Position numbers and translations under genes: made by a program. This document shows, piece after piece, positions 1 to 6,311 of a stretch of DNA of 27,344 bases. The notes under the pieces were generated by a model. It had not been told where the DNA came from and did no database searches. It saw only the letters and a program-made list of their open reading frames with translations. Positions within the stretch are counted from its first letter, which is position 1. Every line of letters starts with the position of its first letter. Source of the stretch: a virus; IMG/VR virus record IMGVR_UViG_3300008266_000637, positions 1 to 27,344 of that record; one strand, 5' to 3'.

Positions 1-35
1 CAAGTGGTGTGAGAGTTCGAGTCTCTCCGGGGGTA
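1..35 (+). tRNA. tRNA 3' half, truncated by window edge
   Basis: Only the 3' part is present. A T arm (GAGAG, loop TTCGAGT, CTCTC at 11-27) is followed by a 7-nt acceptor strand CGGGGGT and discriminator A35. CCA is not encoded. The anticodon lies outside the window, so the amino acid cannot be assigned. The intact gene should start with ACCCCCG. Confidence 0.7.
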
Positions 36-53
36 CAAACAAACAATAAAAAA

Positions 54-296
54 ATGGAAAAGTTGATGACGAACAAAGAAGGGGAGTTCTTATATGTTTT
101 TAATATGGTTAAAAACAATGAAGTGGTGGGATCGAACATTGTATGGGGTAAAAACCTCATCCAAGCAAAATCAAGCGCGAAAAAAAGATTCGGGGGTGTT
201 GATGATGATTCATTTAAACGACTCACCAAAATAGAGTATGCCAATATGATGGAAGAACAAAAATCAAAAAAACTTGATAAAAAAAGAAAGTGGTAA
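54..296 (+). CDS. small conserved-type phage protein, unknown function
   Basis: This is an 80-aa lysine-rich protein, assuming the ATG at 54; the ATG at 66 is an equally possible start. The open frame extends upstream into the tRNA, so a more distal start is excluded. The N-terminal half (LYVFNMVKNNEVVGSNIVWG) looks like a small beta-rich fold. The C-terminus is a highly charged tail rich in KK and KR. There is no signal peptide or membrane segment. It sits between a tRNA and a promoter-led 51-aa gene, typical of the small early ORFs scattered among phage tRNAs. I do not recognise a family. Confidence 0.65.
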   Translation: MEKLMTNKEGEFLYVFNMVKNNEVVGSNIVWGKNLIQAKSSAKKRFGGVDDDSFKRLTKIEYANMMEEQKSKKLDKKRKW

Positions 297-307
297 ATAA
301 ATTTTTA

Positions 308-315
308 TATCTTTG
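308..315 (+). promoter_or_regulatory. Bacteroidota-type -7 element (TATCTTTG)
   Basis: TATCTTTG matches the Bacteroidota sigma-A -7 consensus TAnnTTTG and lies 16 nt before the ATG at 331. No good -33 TTG is found at the usual spacing, so this copy is weaker than the others in the window. Confidence 0.5.
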
Positions 316-330
316 TAAAAAACAAATGAG

Positions 331-486
331 ATGAAAGCATATGATCAACATAAGACAAAAAGAACACAGGTAAGAAAGGATCAGATTGAGGCAGGTTTCT
401 TTGATGGGAGATTTGTATCAAGAGTTGAAACACCTAAGAATCTTTATACTAGAAAAACAAAACACAAAAAACTTTTATTTAATTGA
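331..486 (+). CDS. 51-aa basic phage protein, unknown
   Basis: ATG at 331 follows a TAnnTTTG promoter. It encodes 51 residues with many Lys, Arg and Thr (for example QVRKDQIEAGFFDGRFVSRV) and ends in TGA at 484-486. The stop overlaps the possible TTG start of the next frame, and the ATG at 489 follows 2 nt later, so the two genes are probably translationally coupled. No motif is recognised. The basic composition would suit an RNA- or DNA-binding early protein, but that is only inference. Confidence 0.6.
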   Translation: MKAYDQHKTKRTQVRKDQIEAGFFDGRFVSRVETPKNLYTRKTKHKKLLFN

Positions 487-488
487 TT

Positions 489-773
489 ATGAAAACATTT
501 AATGATATAGATTTTAAATCTCATCCAGTTGGTGATGGACTTCACGGGTTGATATTTTTCCCTAATGGATATGGAGTATCTGTTGTTAGGTTTAAAATCA
601 ATGGACGATACGGATCATATACAAACAATAATAACCAATGGGAACTTGCGGTTATCTTTGGTGATGAAAATGAGTGGGACTTGACTTATAATACACCAAT
701 TACAAATGATGTTATGGGATATCTTTCTTCTGGAGAAGTAACTAATATTATGAAACAAGTTCAGGAATTGTAA
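489..773 (+). CDS. conserved-type hypothetical phage protein (94 aa)
   Basis: ATG at 489 is preferred over the TTG at 483. It gives a 94-aa soluble protein of alternating hydrophobic strands and Gly/Asn turns (GVSVVRFKINGRYGSYTNNN, WELAVIFGDENEW), with a short amphipathic C-terminal helix (VTNIMKQVQEL). It looks like a compact alpha/beta domain and has no signal peptide. It is the second gene of a two-gene unit with the 51-aa ORF and is followed 18 nt later by the lipoprotein gene. I do not recognise the family. Confidence 0.65.
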   Translation: MKTFNDIDFKSHPVGDGLHGLIFFPNGYGVSVVRFKINGRYGSYTNNNNQWELAVIFGDENEWDLTYNTPITNDVMGYLSSGEVTNIMKQVQEL

Positions 774-791
774 AAAAATTAATTAAATTAT

Positions 792-1061
792 ATGAAAAAA
801 GTGTTGTTTATTTTGGGATTAGTATCCCTATTTGGAGTGTCTTCTTGTACTGAAAATAACCGAGTAAAGAATTGGGGTGGGGATGGAACTCTCACATTAC
901 CAAGGGGACAAAAGTTGATAAATGTAACTTGGAAGGAAAGTCAGATTTGGTATTTGACTCGTCCGATGACACCACAAGATTCTTGTCAGGTGTATACATT
1001 CCACGAATCATCTTCTTGGGGTGTAATGGAAGGTACCTACACAATTATTGAGGTAAAATAA
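792..1061 (+). CDS. small lipoprotein
   Basis: This 89-aa protein has a classical lipoprotein signal: MKK, a hydrophobic stretch (VLFILGLVSLFG) and a lipobox VSSC with the lipidated Cys near residue 19. The mature part is about 70 residues and contains a second Cys (DSCQVYTF). In phages such proteins often act as superinfection-exclusion lipoproteins or o-spanin-like factors in the host envelope. Nothing here decides between those roles, and the lysis genes are 8 kb away. It is probably expressed with the two genes upstream. Confidence 0.75.
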   Translation: MKKVLFILGLVSLFGVSSCTENNRVKNWGGDGTLTLPRGQKLINVTWKESQIWYLTRPMTPQDSCQVYTFHESSSWGVMEGTYTIIEVK

Positions 1062-1136
1062 TGGATATAGTGAGCGTGTAGGAGAACGCACCCACTCAAT
1101 GGGAGAATAACAGGTTCGAGTCCTTGTACTAATCTA
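1062..1136 (+). other. tRNA-like remnant or degenerate tRNA
   Basis: Downstream of the lipoprotein gene there is a hairpin GCGT..ACGC, a hairpin CCCA..TGGG and a T-loop-like CAGGTTCGAGTCC. The T stem has mismatches and the ends do not form a convincing 7-bp acceptor stem. It resembles a decayed tRNA or tRNA mimic. No anticodon can be assigned: the loop ACTCAAT lacks U33. Confidence 0.35.
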
Positions 1137-1146
1137 TTTTAAAAAG

Positions 1147-1168
1147 CACCCTAACGGGTGTTTTTTTT
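1147..1168 (+). terminator. rho-independent terminator
   Basis: Stem CACCC/GGGTG with loop TAAC, preceded by A's and followed by eight T's. It ends the 331-1061 unit and directly precedes the ATATTTATA motif of the next gene. Confidence 0.9.
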
Positions 1169-1177
1169 GTTTCATAC

Positions 1178-1192
1178 ATATTTATATTTATA
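1178..1192 (+). promoter_or_regulatory. phage ATATTTATA motif (two overlapping copies)
   Basis: ATATTTATA occurs at 1178-1186 and again at 1184-1192, between the terminator and the ATG at 1196. This is one of at least eleven such motifs placed just before start codons in this window; see the findings. Confidence 0.6.
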
Positions 1193-1195
1193 TTT

Positions 1196-3028
1196 ATGGG
1201 TAAAATTTTAATTACGGAAGATGAAAAAAAACGCATCCTAAATCTTTATGGAATACTTAAGGAGGCTAATCCGGTACCTGCAAAATCAACAGAAACACTT
1301 AAATTAGATAAAACTATTAATTTTGCTCCAGGATATTATAATCCAAAATTCTCATATACATCACCAAATGGAACAACATATAATTGGGATGTTGACACAA
1401 CTTTAAAAGATGGTTTAAATAATATTAAGGAATTTTTGAAAAAAAATCCTACGGGTTATGTTGTTAGTGTTAAATTAGAAAGTGGTGAATCTCAAATACC
1501 AAACACGGATAATCAAGAAGGTGGAAAAAGAGTTGATCCAAATTATTTAAATGATGCAAGATTAAATACACTAAAAAAATACATAACCCCAATTTTTGAT
1601 TCTTGGAAATCTGAAGGGATTAACACAAATTTTACGATAACTGAAGATAAAAAAATTGGAACGACTCCTTGGATTGGTAGTGTATTTTGTCCCGCAAATT
1701 CAACTAAAGAACAATCAAGGTCAGTTTGTACAACTAACTATATGAAAATACTTGGTGATACAAAAGATCCTTTACATTCTCAAGTTAACGAATTAAAGAA
1801 AAAGTATAATAGTGAACAATACTTTAGGGTTGTAATTGAGGTAAATAAAAGTACAGTCAAAAAAACTGTTGATTCTAAATGTGCAACAGGATTAAAAATT
1901 AGAGTTTGGGTTGAGTCACATAATTGTCAAAATGCGGAATTCTTTATGTTTGCCAACAGCACATTATTATATAATAGTGTTGGTGGGATGACGGCTAATT
2001 TAAATAACTCAAATTCAAGTAGAGGTATCCCAAAAGCAGATTCTTCACCAATATTTGGACCAAAATGGTTAAATCCTGGATATGGTTATTTAAAAAATGG
2101 TGATGGAACTTATTCTTACGGTTATGGTAAATTAAAACCTGCAGGTGATGTTGGTGGTAGTCGTTCTGATTCATTTGAAATAACTTCAGAACAATCGGCA
2201 AGTATTGTTGCTAATGGAAACGGTTATATTGATATATGGATGATTGCGAGTACAACTGCGGCACATAAAGACATCCCAAATGTCACAATTACTAAACCAG
2301 GTGTTAACGAACCTATATTTGACGGTAAACCAAATATTATTCAAGGTAAACTGTTAAGATTAGACGCTTGTGGGGACACTAAGTTAGAGTTGGGTACCGA
2401 CTCAACAGTTCCTAATGCCATGAGTTATGTTGGGGTATTAAAACAAGAAAAAATATCAACAATGAGATCGGCTGGTGAAAAACCTGAAGAAGAAATTGAT
2501 CCAAATACAGGGAAAAGAAAAAAATTAAAATTGGATCAAAAAGCCGTATTGTTAGATAGGTTAGATATTCTAAATCAAGATATGTTTAACTTGATATTAT
2601 ATTTAGGAACTCAATTGACACCATTATTTAACCCAAGGGCAGAAGCCTCTAAAAAATTACAATCACCACTTCCTGATGATGTATATCAAAATATATTAAC
2701 AAGATTACAGACGGATTACCCTAAGATTGTTAACGAAATTAACAATCAAGGAACTACTGAAGAACCTGTATTAAGTTTAAGAAGAAATGAAGATGGTGAA
2801 TATGAAAATAAAACAATAAACAAAGATGATTTATATGGTGATGTAAGAGATTACCTAAATAAATTTTATAGAATGTTTGATAAAGTTTACCTCAATAGAA
2901 CATCTAAACAATATTCTCCTGAAGGATCAATTGATAATTTGAAAACAAATTGGGGTAAATTATATACAAAATTAGAAACTACTCCTGATTGGCCGTTTAA
3001 AGGTATTGCAGGAACTAAATTAGCGTAA
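1196..3028 (+). CDS. large putative virion-internal protein with leader peptide (610 aa)
   Basis: Residues 1-24 form an amphipathic leader (ILITEDEKKRILNLYG, ending GILKE-A) of the same type as the following small genes; the I-L-x-E end fits a T4-type prohead-protease site. Residues of about 80-135 (VVSVKLESGESQIPN... and DARLNTLKKYI) faintly recall OmpA-like peptidoglycan-binding domains, but I cannot confirm this. A middle beta-rich region contains scattered Cys residues and a Gly/Tyr/Asn-rich stretch at about 290-330 (GYGYLKNGDGTYSYGYGK). The C-terminal 170 residues are helical. There is no signal peptide or transmembrane segment. It is the first gene of the leader-peptide cluster, after a terminator and an ATATTTATA motif. 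Likely role, by inference: a packaged or structural late protein. Confidence 0.7.
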   Translation: MGKILITEDEKKRILNLYGILKEANPVPAKSTETLKLDKTINFAPGYYNPKFSYTSPNGTTYNWDVDTTLKDGLNNIKEFLKKNPTGYVVSVKLESGESQIPNTDNQEGGKRVDPNYLNDARLNTLKKYITPIFDSWKSEGINTNFTITEDKKIGTTPWIGSVFCPANSTKEQSRSVCTTNYMKILGDTKDPLHSQVNELKKKYNSEQYFRVVIEVNKSTVKKTVDSKCATGLKIRVWVESHNCQNAEFFMFANSTLLYNSVGGMTANLNNSNSSRGIPKADSSPIFGPKWLNPGYGYLKNGDGTYSYGYGKLKPAGDVGGSRSDSFEITSEQSASIVANGNGYIDIWMIASTTAAHKDIPNVTITKPGVNEPIFDGKPNIIQGKLLRLDACGDTKLELGTDSTVPNAMSYVGVLKQEKISTMRSAGEKPEEEIDPNTGKRKKLKLDQKAVLLDRLDILNQDMFNLILYLGTQLTPLFNPRAEASKKLQSPLPDDVYQNILTRLQTDYPKIVNEINNQGTTEEPVLSLRRNEDGEYENKTINKDDLYGDVRDYLNKFYRMFDKVYLNRTSKQYSPEGSIDNLKTNWGKLYTKLETTPDWPFKGIAGTKLA

Positions 3029-3036
3029 TATTTATT
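3028..3036 (+). promoter_or_regulatory. phage ATATTTATT motif
   Basis: ATATTTATT overlaps the stop codon of the 610-aa gene and lies 3 nt before the ATG at 3040. It may start the transcript for the five small leader-peptide genes. Confidence 0.5.
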
Positions 3037-3039
3037 AAT

Positions 3040-3414
3040 ATGAAAAAAGTAATAAGACTAACCGAATCAGAATTAGTTAACTTGATTAGAAACATAATCA
3101 CCGAAGGTGAAATTGCCGAATTGGGTACAATTAGTGATTTTGGTGAGATTAAGGACATTGAAGGGATTGAATCGGAATCGGGATTAAAGGCAGGTGTTGC
3201 AACAATGTTTCCTGATGAAGAAAATGAAAAAGATGTAATTGTTGTTTATCTTCTTGATAATAACGGTAATCCAGAAATTTATGGATATGGTCCATCAATC
3301 ACATCAAATATGGATGAAAGAATGGTTAGAAGAATGGCAAAAAAATTGTTAAATCAATGGGATGAGGAATATGGATCAAATGATTCGTACATATCAGATG
3401 AATCTTTATTTTAA
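3040..3414 (+). CDS. small leader-peptide protein 1 (124 aa)
   Basis: The N-terminus MKKVIRLTESELVNLIRNII followed by T-E-G matches the shared leader. A candidate prohead-protease cut (I-T-E|G) falls at about residue 22. The mature part is acidic: a beta-rich segment (DVIVVYLLDNNGNPEIYGYG) and a helix (DERMVRRMAKKLLNQW). It has no transmembrane segment and no known domain. It lies 11 nt after the 610-aa gene and 10 nt before the next leader gene. By inference it is a low-mass protein packaged in the head and delivered with DNA. Confidence 0.7.
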   Translation: MKKVIRLTESELVNLIRNIITEGEIAELGTISDFGEIKDIEGIESESGLKAGVATMFPDEENEKDVIVVYLLDNNGNPEIYGYGPSITSNMDERMVRRMAKKLLNQWDEEYGSNDSYISDESLF

Positions 3415-3424
3415 ATAAAAAAAT

Positions 3425-3724
3425 ATGAAAAATATAAAACTATCTGAGAAAGAATTAATAAATATGATTGAAAGAATCATTAAGGAAGAAGAAGACGAGT
3501 TCTCAATTGAACCTCATGTTAATAAAATTCCTCGTGAAAGACAATTACAAAATATGTTTGGTAAATATGATGAACAAATACCAAATGATATATTAAGATA
3601 TATGAGAAAAAATCCTCAGTTAATTATGAATAGATTGGCAAAAATCTATGGTGATAACTTTTTGAAATATGCGGATAATGCATATGTAAACGCTAAAAAA
3701 TTCGATGATCTTGGATCATTATAA
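3425..3724 (+). CDS. small leader-peptide protein 2 (99 aa)
   Basis: The leader MKNIKLSEKELINMIERIIK plus E is a variant of the shared pattern (I-x-L-[ST]-E-x-[DE]-L-x-x-[MI]-[IV]-x-R-x-I-x-E). A candidate cut follows I-K-E at about residue 21. The body is mostly helical (PNDILRYMRKNPQLIMNRLA), with no recognised domain. It is in the same operon, separated by 10 nt upstream and 16 nt downstream. Confidence 0.7.
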   Translation: MKNIKLSEKELINMIERIIKEEEDEFSIEPHVNKIPRERQLQNMFGKYDEQIPNDILRYMRKNPQLIMNRLAKIYGDNFLKYADNAYVNAKKFDDLGSL

Positions 3725-3740
3725 ATAAAAAACAAAACCT

Positions 3741-4265
3741 ATGAAAAAAGTAATTAGACTAACAGAATCAGACTTAACAAGGATTGTTAGACGAGTGATT
3801 AATGAAAATGATGAGAGCATGATTCGTATCCCAAGAAAATATGATGGGGTTAGAATGGAACTTGGTAATTCTGTATCTCCTGAAGATATTATTGAAATGT
3901 ATAATGGGCTTGTTGAAGAGGGAACTCCTCTTGTTGATTATTCTGAGTATGGGACAGAAGGGATGTTTTATAATGAAGAAGGTGAGGAAATTCCTGTTGA
4001 CGCGATTCTTGATGAACTTAACTACGCAATAGTTGGTAAAGAAAGTGGTGAGGATTATGATCCTCCCGTTGGAAAGGAAGGTAGAGTTAGTGATAATGAA
4101 TACGTATTAATGGATACGGGACTCGACAAATACAATTTTATCTTTAACCCAACACGGAATAGATACGAATTTAAAACTTGGATAAAAAATGGATCACAGG
4201 GTACGGCAGTACTAACTGATGACCGATTGAAATCATTACTTGATTTTTTAACCAAACATAAATAA
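3741..4265 (+). CDS. small leader-peptide protein 3 (174 aa)
   Basis: The leader MKKVIRLTESDLTRIVRRVI followed by N-E is the cleanest copy of the shared pattern, with a candidate cut at I-N-E|N. The mature 150 residues are strongly acidic in the middle (EDIIEMYNGLVEEGTP; EGEEIPVDAILDELNYA). A C-terminal beta segment (YNFIFNPTRNRYEFKTWIKN) ends in a short helix. No catalytic motif or transmembrane segment is evident. The AAAACAAAAC-type spacer before the start also precedes the next gene, suggesting duplication of leader plus spacer onto unrelated bodies. Confidence 0.7.
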   Translation: MKKVIRLTESDLTRIVRRVINENDESMIRIPRKYDGVRMELGNSVSPEDIIEMYNGLVEEGTPLVDYSEYGTEGMFYNEEGEEIPVDAILDELNYAIVGKESGEDYDPPVGKEGRVSDNEYVLMDTGLDKYNFIFNPTRNRYEFKTWIKNGSQGTAVLTDDRLKSLLDFLTKHK

Positions 4266-4277
4266 AAAACAAAACTT

Positions 4278-4628
4278 ATGAAAAAAATAATTAGACTAAC
4301 AGAATCAGATTTACAAAGAATTGTAAAACGAACAATTAAAGAAAATAGAGAACACAAAAGAGAATTGGAACTTAGAAAAAAGTTAGATGATGTTTTCTTT
4401 GGTTATGATGAATCTAATATTACAAGTGAACCAGGTGAAAGAGGATATCTATCTCAAGAATATAGATTATCTAAAAAGATTAGTCCAAGACAGAGAATTG
4501 AAAGGATTAATCAGGTGATTGAGGAATTGGAGAACTATATTAGTGATTTGAAGTATAGTATTGGATCTGAAGAAGAATACATAAAAAACCCAACATACGA
4601 TGAGGTTTGGGGTGATATTGAAAAATAA
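4278..4628 (+). CDS. small leader-peptide protein 4 (116 aa)
   Basis: The leader MKKIIRLTESDLQRIVKRTI plus K-E-N is nearly identical at the DNA level to the 3741 gene over the first 40 bases. The body is a highly charged helical or coiled-coil segment (RELELRKKLDDVFFGYDE; ISPRQRIERINQVIEELENY), with no known domain. It starts 12 nt after the previous gene and is followed by a short TAAA tandem tract (4625-4642). By inference it is a packaged small protein. Confidence 0.7.
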   Translation: MKKIIRLTESDLQRIVKRTIKENREHKRELELRKKLDDVFFGYDESNITSEPGERGYLSQEYRLSKKISPRQRIERINQVIEELENYISDLKYSIGSEEEYIKNPTYDEVWGDIEK

Positions 4629-4650
4629 ATAAATAAATAAAAGAAAAAAT

Positions 4651-4971
4651 ATGAAAAGAGTAACTAAATTAACTGAAGGGGATTTAACAAGGATTGTTAG
4701 ACGAGTTATTAAAGAAGATAACGAAGAAGATAAAATGGATGGTATGAGAATATCCATTACATTGGATGATGTGTTTAAGGAGGTTAGGGAATCTCTTTAC
4801 GATCTTGGTGATTATGATGATGCAACTATGGGAAAAAAGGCTATGACTTTGGCCAAAGATATTATGGGTGACTTTCAAGATGACTTGTCCACGGTATTAG
4901 CAGACTATATTTCATTGAATTATGAGGATTACCTTTATGAGGTTCTTGGTGATGAAGGTGAAGATTTTTAA
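4651..4971 (+). CDS. small leader-peptide protein 5 (106 aa)
   Basis: The leader MKRVTKLTEGDLTRIVRRVI plus K-E-D is of the shared type. The mature protein is acidic and helical (VFKEVRESLYDLGDYDDA; DFQDDLSTVLADYISLNYED; C-terminus GDEGEDF). The acidic body after a basic leader recalls T4 internal or core proteins, whose basic leader is removed at maturation; this is a comparison of architecture, not sequence homology. It is the last gene of the cluster, followed by a strong host-type promoter at 4979. Confidence 0.7.
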   Translation: MKRVTKLTEGDLTRIVRRVIKEDNEEDKMDGMRISITLDDVFKEVRESLYDLGDYDDATMGKKAMTLAKDIMGDFQDDLSTVLADYISLNYEDYLYEVLGDEGEDF

Positions 4972-4978
4972 ATAAAAC

Positions 4979-5010
4979 TTGACACTTTTGAAAAGTATCA
5001 TATATTTATA
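4979..5010 (+). promoter_or_regulatory. promoter TTGACA-N16-TATATTTA
   Basis: TTGACA at 4979-4984 and TATATTTA at 5001-5008 form a near-consensus Bacteroidota promoter. The same bases include an ATATTTATA motif (5002-5010), so both host and phage-type recognition are possible. It precedes a short peptide-plus-terminator transcript. Confidence 0.65.
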
Positions 5011-5031
5011 ACAAAACAAATAAAAACGCAA

Positions 5032-5106
5032 ATGAAAAATTTACATATCATATCTTTAAGAGGATTGGCGATAGCTGAGGATACTTTCTGTATGGAGATG
5101 GTGTGA
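5032..5106 (+). CDS. possible 24-aa peptide or regulatory transcript
   Basis: An ATG at 5032 opens 24 codons (MKNLHIISLRGLAIAEDTFC and four more) ending in TGA at 5104, between a strong promoter and a strong terminator. The whole transcript would be about 145 nt. It could be a genuine micropeptide, a leader peptide or a small RNA. Coding is not proved. Confidence 0.35.
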   Translation: MKNLHIISLRGLAIAEDTFCMEMV

Positions 5107-5131
5107 TAAATTATTATATAATAAAATTTGA

Positions 5132-5160
5132 ATCCCATCTCCAAAAGAGGTGGGATTTTT
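5132..5160 (+). terminator. strong rho-independent terminator
   Basis: A 10-bp stem (ATCCCATCTC / GAGGTGGGAT with one G-U pair) and a 5-nt loop are followed by T's. It closes the short transcript starting near 5012. Confidence 0.9.
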
Positions 5161-5172
5161 GTTTTCAGGGTG

Positions 5173-5203
5173 TTGTGTATGTGAAAAATTATACATATCT
5201 TTG
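5173..5203 (+). promoter_or_regulatory. Bacteroidota promoter for the tRNA-Leu unit
   Basis: TTGTGT (5173-5178), a 17-nt spacer and TATCTTTG (5196-5203) match the TTG/TAnnTTTG consensus. It drives tRNA-Leu at 5248. Confidence 0.75.
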
Positions 5204-5221
5204 TAAAACAAACAAGAAGAG

Positions 5222-5230
5222 GTTCTTTGA
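5222..5230 (+). promoter_or_regulatory. boxA-like element
   Basis: GTTCTTTGA followed by CATATTGG lies between the promoter and tRNA-Leu. It resembles bacterial rRNA boxA (E. coli GCTCTTTAACA). The same 9-mer recurs before the other RNA transcripts in the window. Confidence 0.5.
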
Positions 5231-5247
5231 CATATTGGTAAATTTTT

Positions 5248-5331
5248 GCTCGGATGGTGGAACAGGTAGACACGCCGGACTTAAAATCCTGTGGGCATTT
5301 GCCCGTGCGGGTTCGACTCCCGCTCCGAGTA
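5248..5331 (+). tRNA. tRNA-Leu(UAA)
   Basis: Canonical class II tRNA: acceptor GCTCGGA/TCCGAGT with a terminal G-U pair, D arm GTG..CAC with GG in the loop, anticodon loop CTTAAAA (UAA at 5282-5284), long variable arm GGGCATTTGCCC, T arm GCGGG/CCCGC and discriminator A. CCA is not encoded. Confidence 0.93.
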
Positions 5332-5352
5332 CAAAAAAAACAAAAAAAAGAT

Positions 5353-5383
5353 TTGGTAGATTAAAAATGATTACATATCTTTG
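5353..5383 (+). promoter_or_regulatory. Bacteroidota promoter, tRNA/ncRNA array
   Basis: TTGGTA (5353-5358), 17 nt, then TATCTTTG (5376-5383). It starts the transcript carrying the 5396-5612 structured RNA and probably the downstream tRNAs. Confidence 0.75.
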
Positions 5384-5393
5384 TAGAACAAAC

Positions 5394-5700
5394 AACGGGG
5401 GTAGGAAAGTTAGAGATGAGTGTCCTACTCCCGTGAGAAAAGGAAAAGGTTCTTTGAAATAAAAATATTGATAGTGGTTTTCCCCACTCAACGGATGTCG
5501 ACAATCCAGAGTGGAATCGGAATTCATCACCCCCTGCCGAGGCCTCGTAAAACTACGATTAAGCAGTTAAGATTGGGACGAGATGGGTATCCCAACACTA
5601 TCAACGATATTGTGACATAAGAAACGGGAAACTCGTAAAGTGCATTAACCTGTTAACATAAGATGGTGAAACGAGAGTGTGTGTTAACTATGAATCACAA
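5394..5700 (+). ncRNA. structured noncoding RNA leading the tRNA array
   Basis: No credible ORF is present, and base composition is more GC-rich than the genes. A 12-bp hairpin (ACGGGGGTAGGA / TCCTACTCCCGT, one G-U) sits at 5394-5434, followed by boxA-like GTTCTTTGA at 5449. A long-range stem TTGATAGTG (5468-5476) / CACTATCAA (5596-5604) encloses about 120 nt with inner stems CCACTC/GAGTGG, CGAG/CTCG and CTGC/GCAG. After it comes about 90 nt with further short inverted repeats (GTTAAC copies) up to the tRNA-like gene at 5705. I do not recognise a named RNA family. Confidence 0.55.
5449..5457 (+). promoter_or_regulatory. boxA-like element
   Basis: GTTCTTTGA directly after the 12-bp leader hairpin and before the long-range stem of the structured RNA. 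Confidence 0.5.
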
Positions 5701-5704
5701 AAAT

Positions 5705-5796
5705 AGGTGAGTGGCGGAATAGGTAGACGCTATCCCCAATTTGGGGGAGATGCCGAGTTAAAAACGGCGTTAAAGGTTCAAATCCTTTCTTATCTA
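5705..5796 (+). tRNA. class II tRNA-like gene, possibly Leu(UAA), aberrant middle
   Basis: Acceptor AGGTGAG/CTTATCT (A-U, G-C and G-U pairs), D arm GCG..CGC with a Leu-type loop, T arm AAAGG/CCTTT and discriminator A give a 92-nt molecule. The normal anticodon position is a hairpin TCCCC-AATTTGG-GGGGA lacking U33. The following hairpin, GCCGA-GTTAAAA-ACGGC, has U33 and UAA but stands where the variable arm should be. Either the extra arm and anticodon arm are swapped, or this is a tRNA mimic. Confidence 0.6.
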
Positions 5797-5802
5797 CAAC
5801 AT

Positions 5803-5875
5803 AGTGGGATGTGGAAGATGGTTATCCGCTCAGTCTCATAAGCTGAGATCGTCGGTTCGAGTCCGGCTCCCGCAA
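5803..5875 (+). tRNA. tRNA with CAU anticodon (Met or Ile2)
   Basis: Acceptor AGTGGGA/TCCCGCA has an A1-A72 mismatch and six good pairs. D loop has GG, anticodon stem TCAGT/GCTGA, loop CTCATAA (CAU at 5837-5839) and T arm GTCGG/CCGGC. The stem lacks the three G-C pairs of an initiator. A second CAU tRNA is at 8229, so one may be the lysidine-modified Ile2 species. Confidence 0.85.
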
Positions 5876-6021
5876 CTAATAAGGATGAATAGATGGAAGG
5901 GCTCTTCCTGAAAGACGGCACGCTGAGCCCGTGTTCATCTTTATAAGCAAACCAAGCTTTACTACGATACGGGTAATACCTGTGGGTTAGGGGTGACGGT
6001 CAGGAAAGACTGACAATTTAT
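5876..6021 (+). ncRNA. structured spacer RNA between tRNAs
   Basis: A closing stem AAGGATGAA/TTCATCTTT (one G-U) surrounds about 45 nt containing a perfect GGGCTC/GAGCCC helix and a competing GGAAG/CTTCC pairing. Downstream are a GGTA/TACC hairpin and GTCAG..CTGAC with a GAAA-containing loop. There is no ORF. It could be an independent small RNA or a processing-punctuated spacer. Confidence 0.45.
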
Positions 6022-6095
6022 GCCGAGGTAGCTCAACAGGTGAGAGCAGGACGCTTATATCGTCAAGGTTATGGGTTCAAATCCCTTCTTCGGTA
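6022..6095 (+). tRNA. tRNA-Ile(UAU)
   Basis: Acceptor GCCGAGG/CTTCGGT with G-U pairs, D arm GCTC/GAGC, anticodon stem GGACG/CGTCA with loop CTTATAT (UAU at 6056-6058), T loop TTCAAAT and discriminator A. UAU is uncommon in bacteria, which usually read AUA with lysidine-modified CAU. It would suit the AT-rich codon use of the phage. Confidence 0.85.
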
Positions 6096-6311
6096 CGGGA
6101 GTGTATACAGTAGAGTTCAACTTGAGAAATGATAGTAACACGCACTTAAAAGAGGGGTTACAAGGGGTCAAGTCGTTTTTTCAGTTTTGGCGTAAAACAC
6201 TGGCGTTTTATGGTAATAGTTTAATGTGATAAACTTATACTCATGATGTTAGTAGGATTGATCCCCTCATTCATGTAAAAGTGGTGACTAACCCCAAAGG
6301 TCATCACAACT
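6096..6311 (+). ncRNA. structured spacer RNA
   Basis: A 216-nt gap without an ORF. It holds a hairpin GTAAAAC..GTTTTAT (around 6191-6216) and a strong GTGGTGAC/GTCATCAC helix (one G-U) near 6281-6308, ending just before tRNA-Gly. No T-run terminator is seen, so transcription probably continues through the array. Confidence 0.4.

Noticed and set aside
1062-1136. A functional tRNA downstream of the lipoprotein gene
   Set aside because: T stem mismatches, no acceptor pairing and no U33 in the putative anticodon loop. Listed only as a tRNA-like remnant.
5189-5530. 113-aa minus-strand ORF
   Set aside because: Antisense to the promoter, tRNA-Leu and leader hairpin; no start context or protein-like composition.
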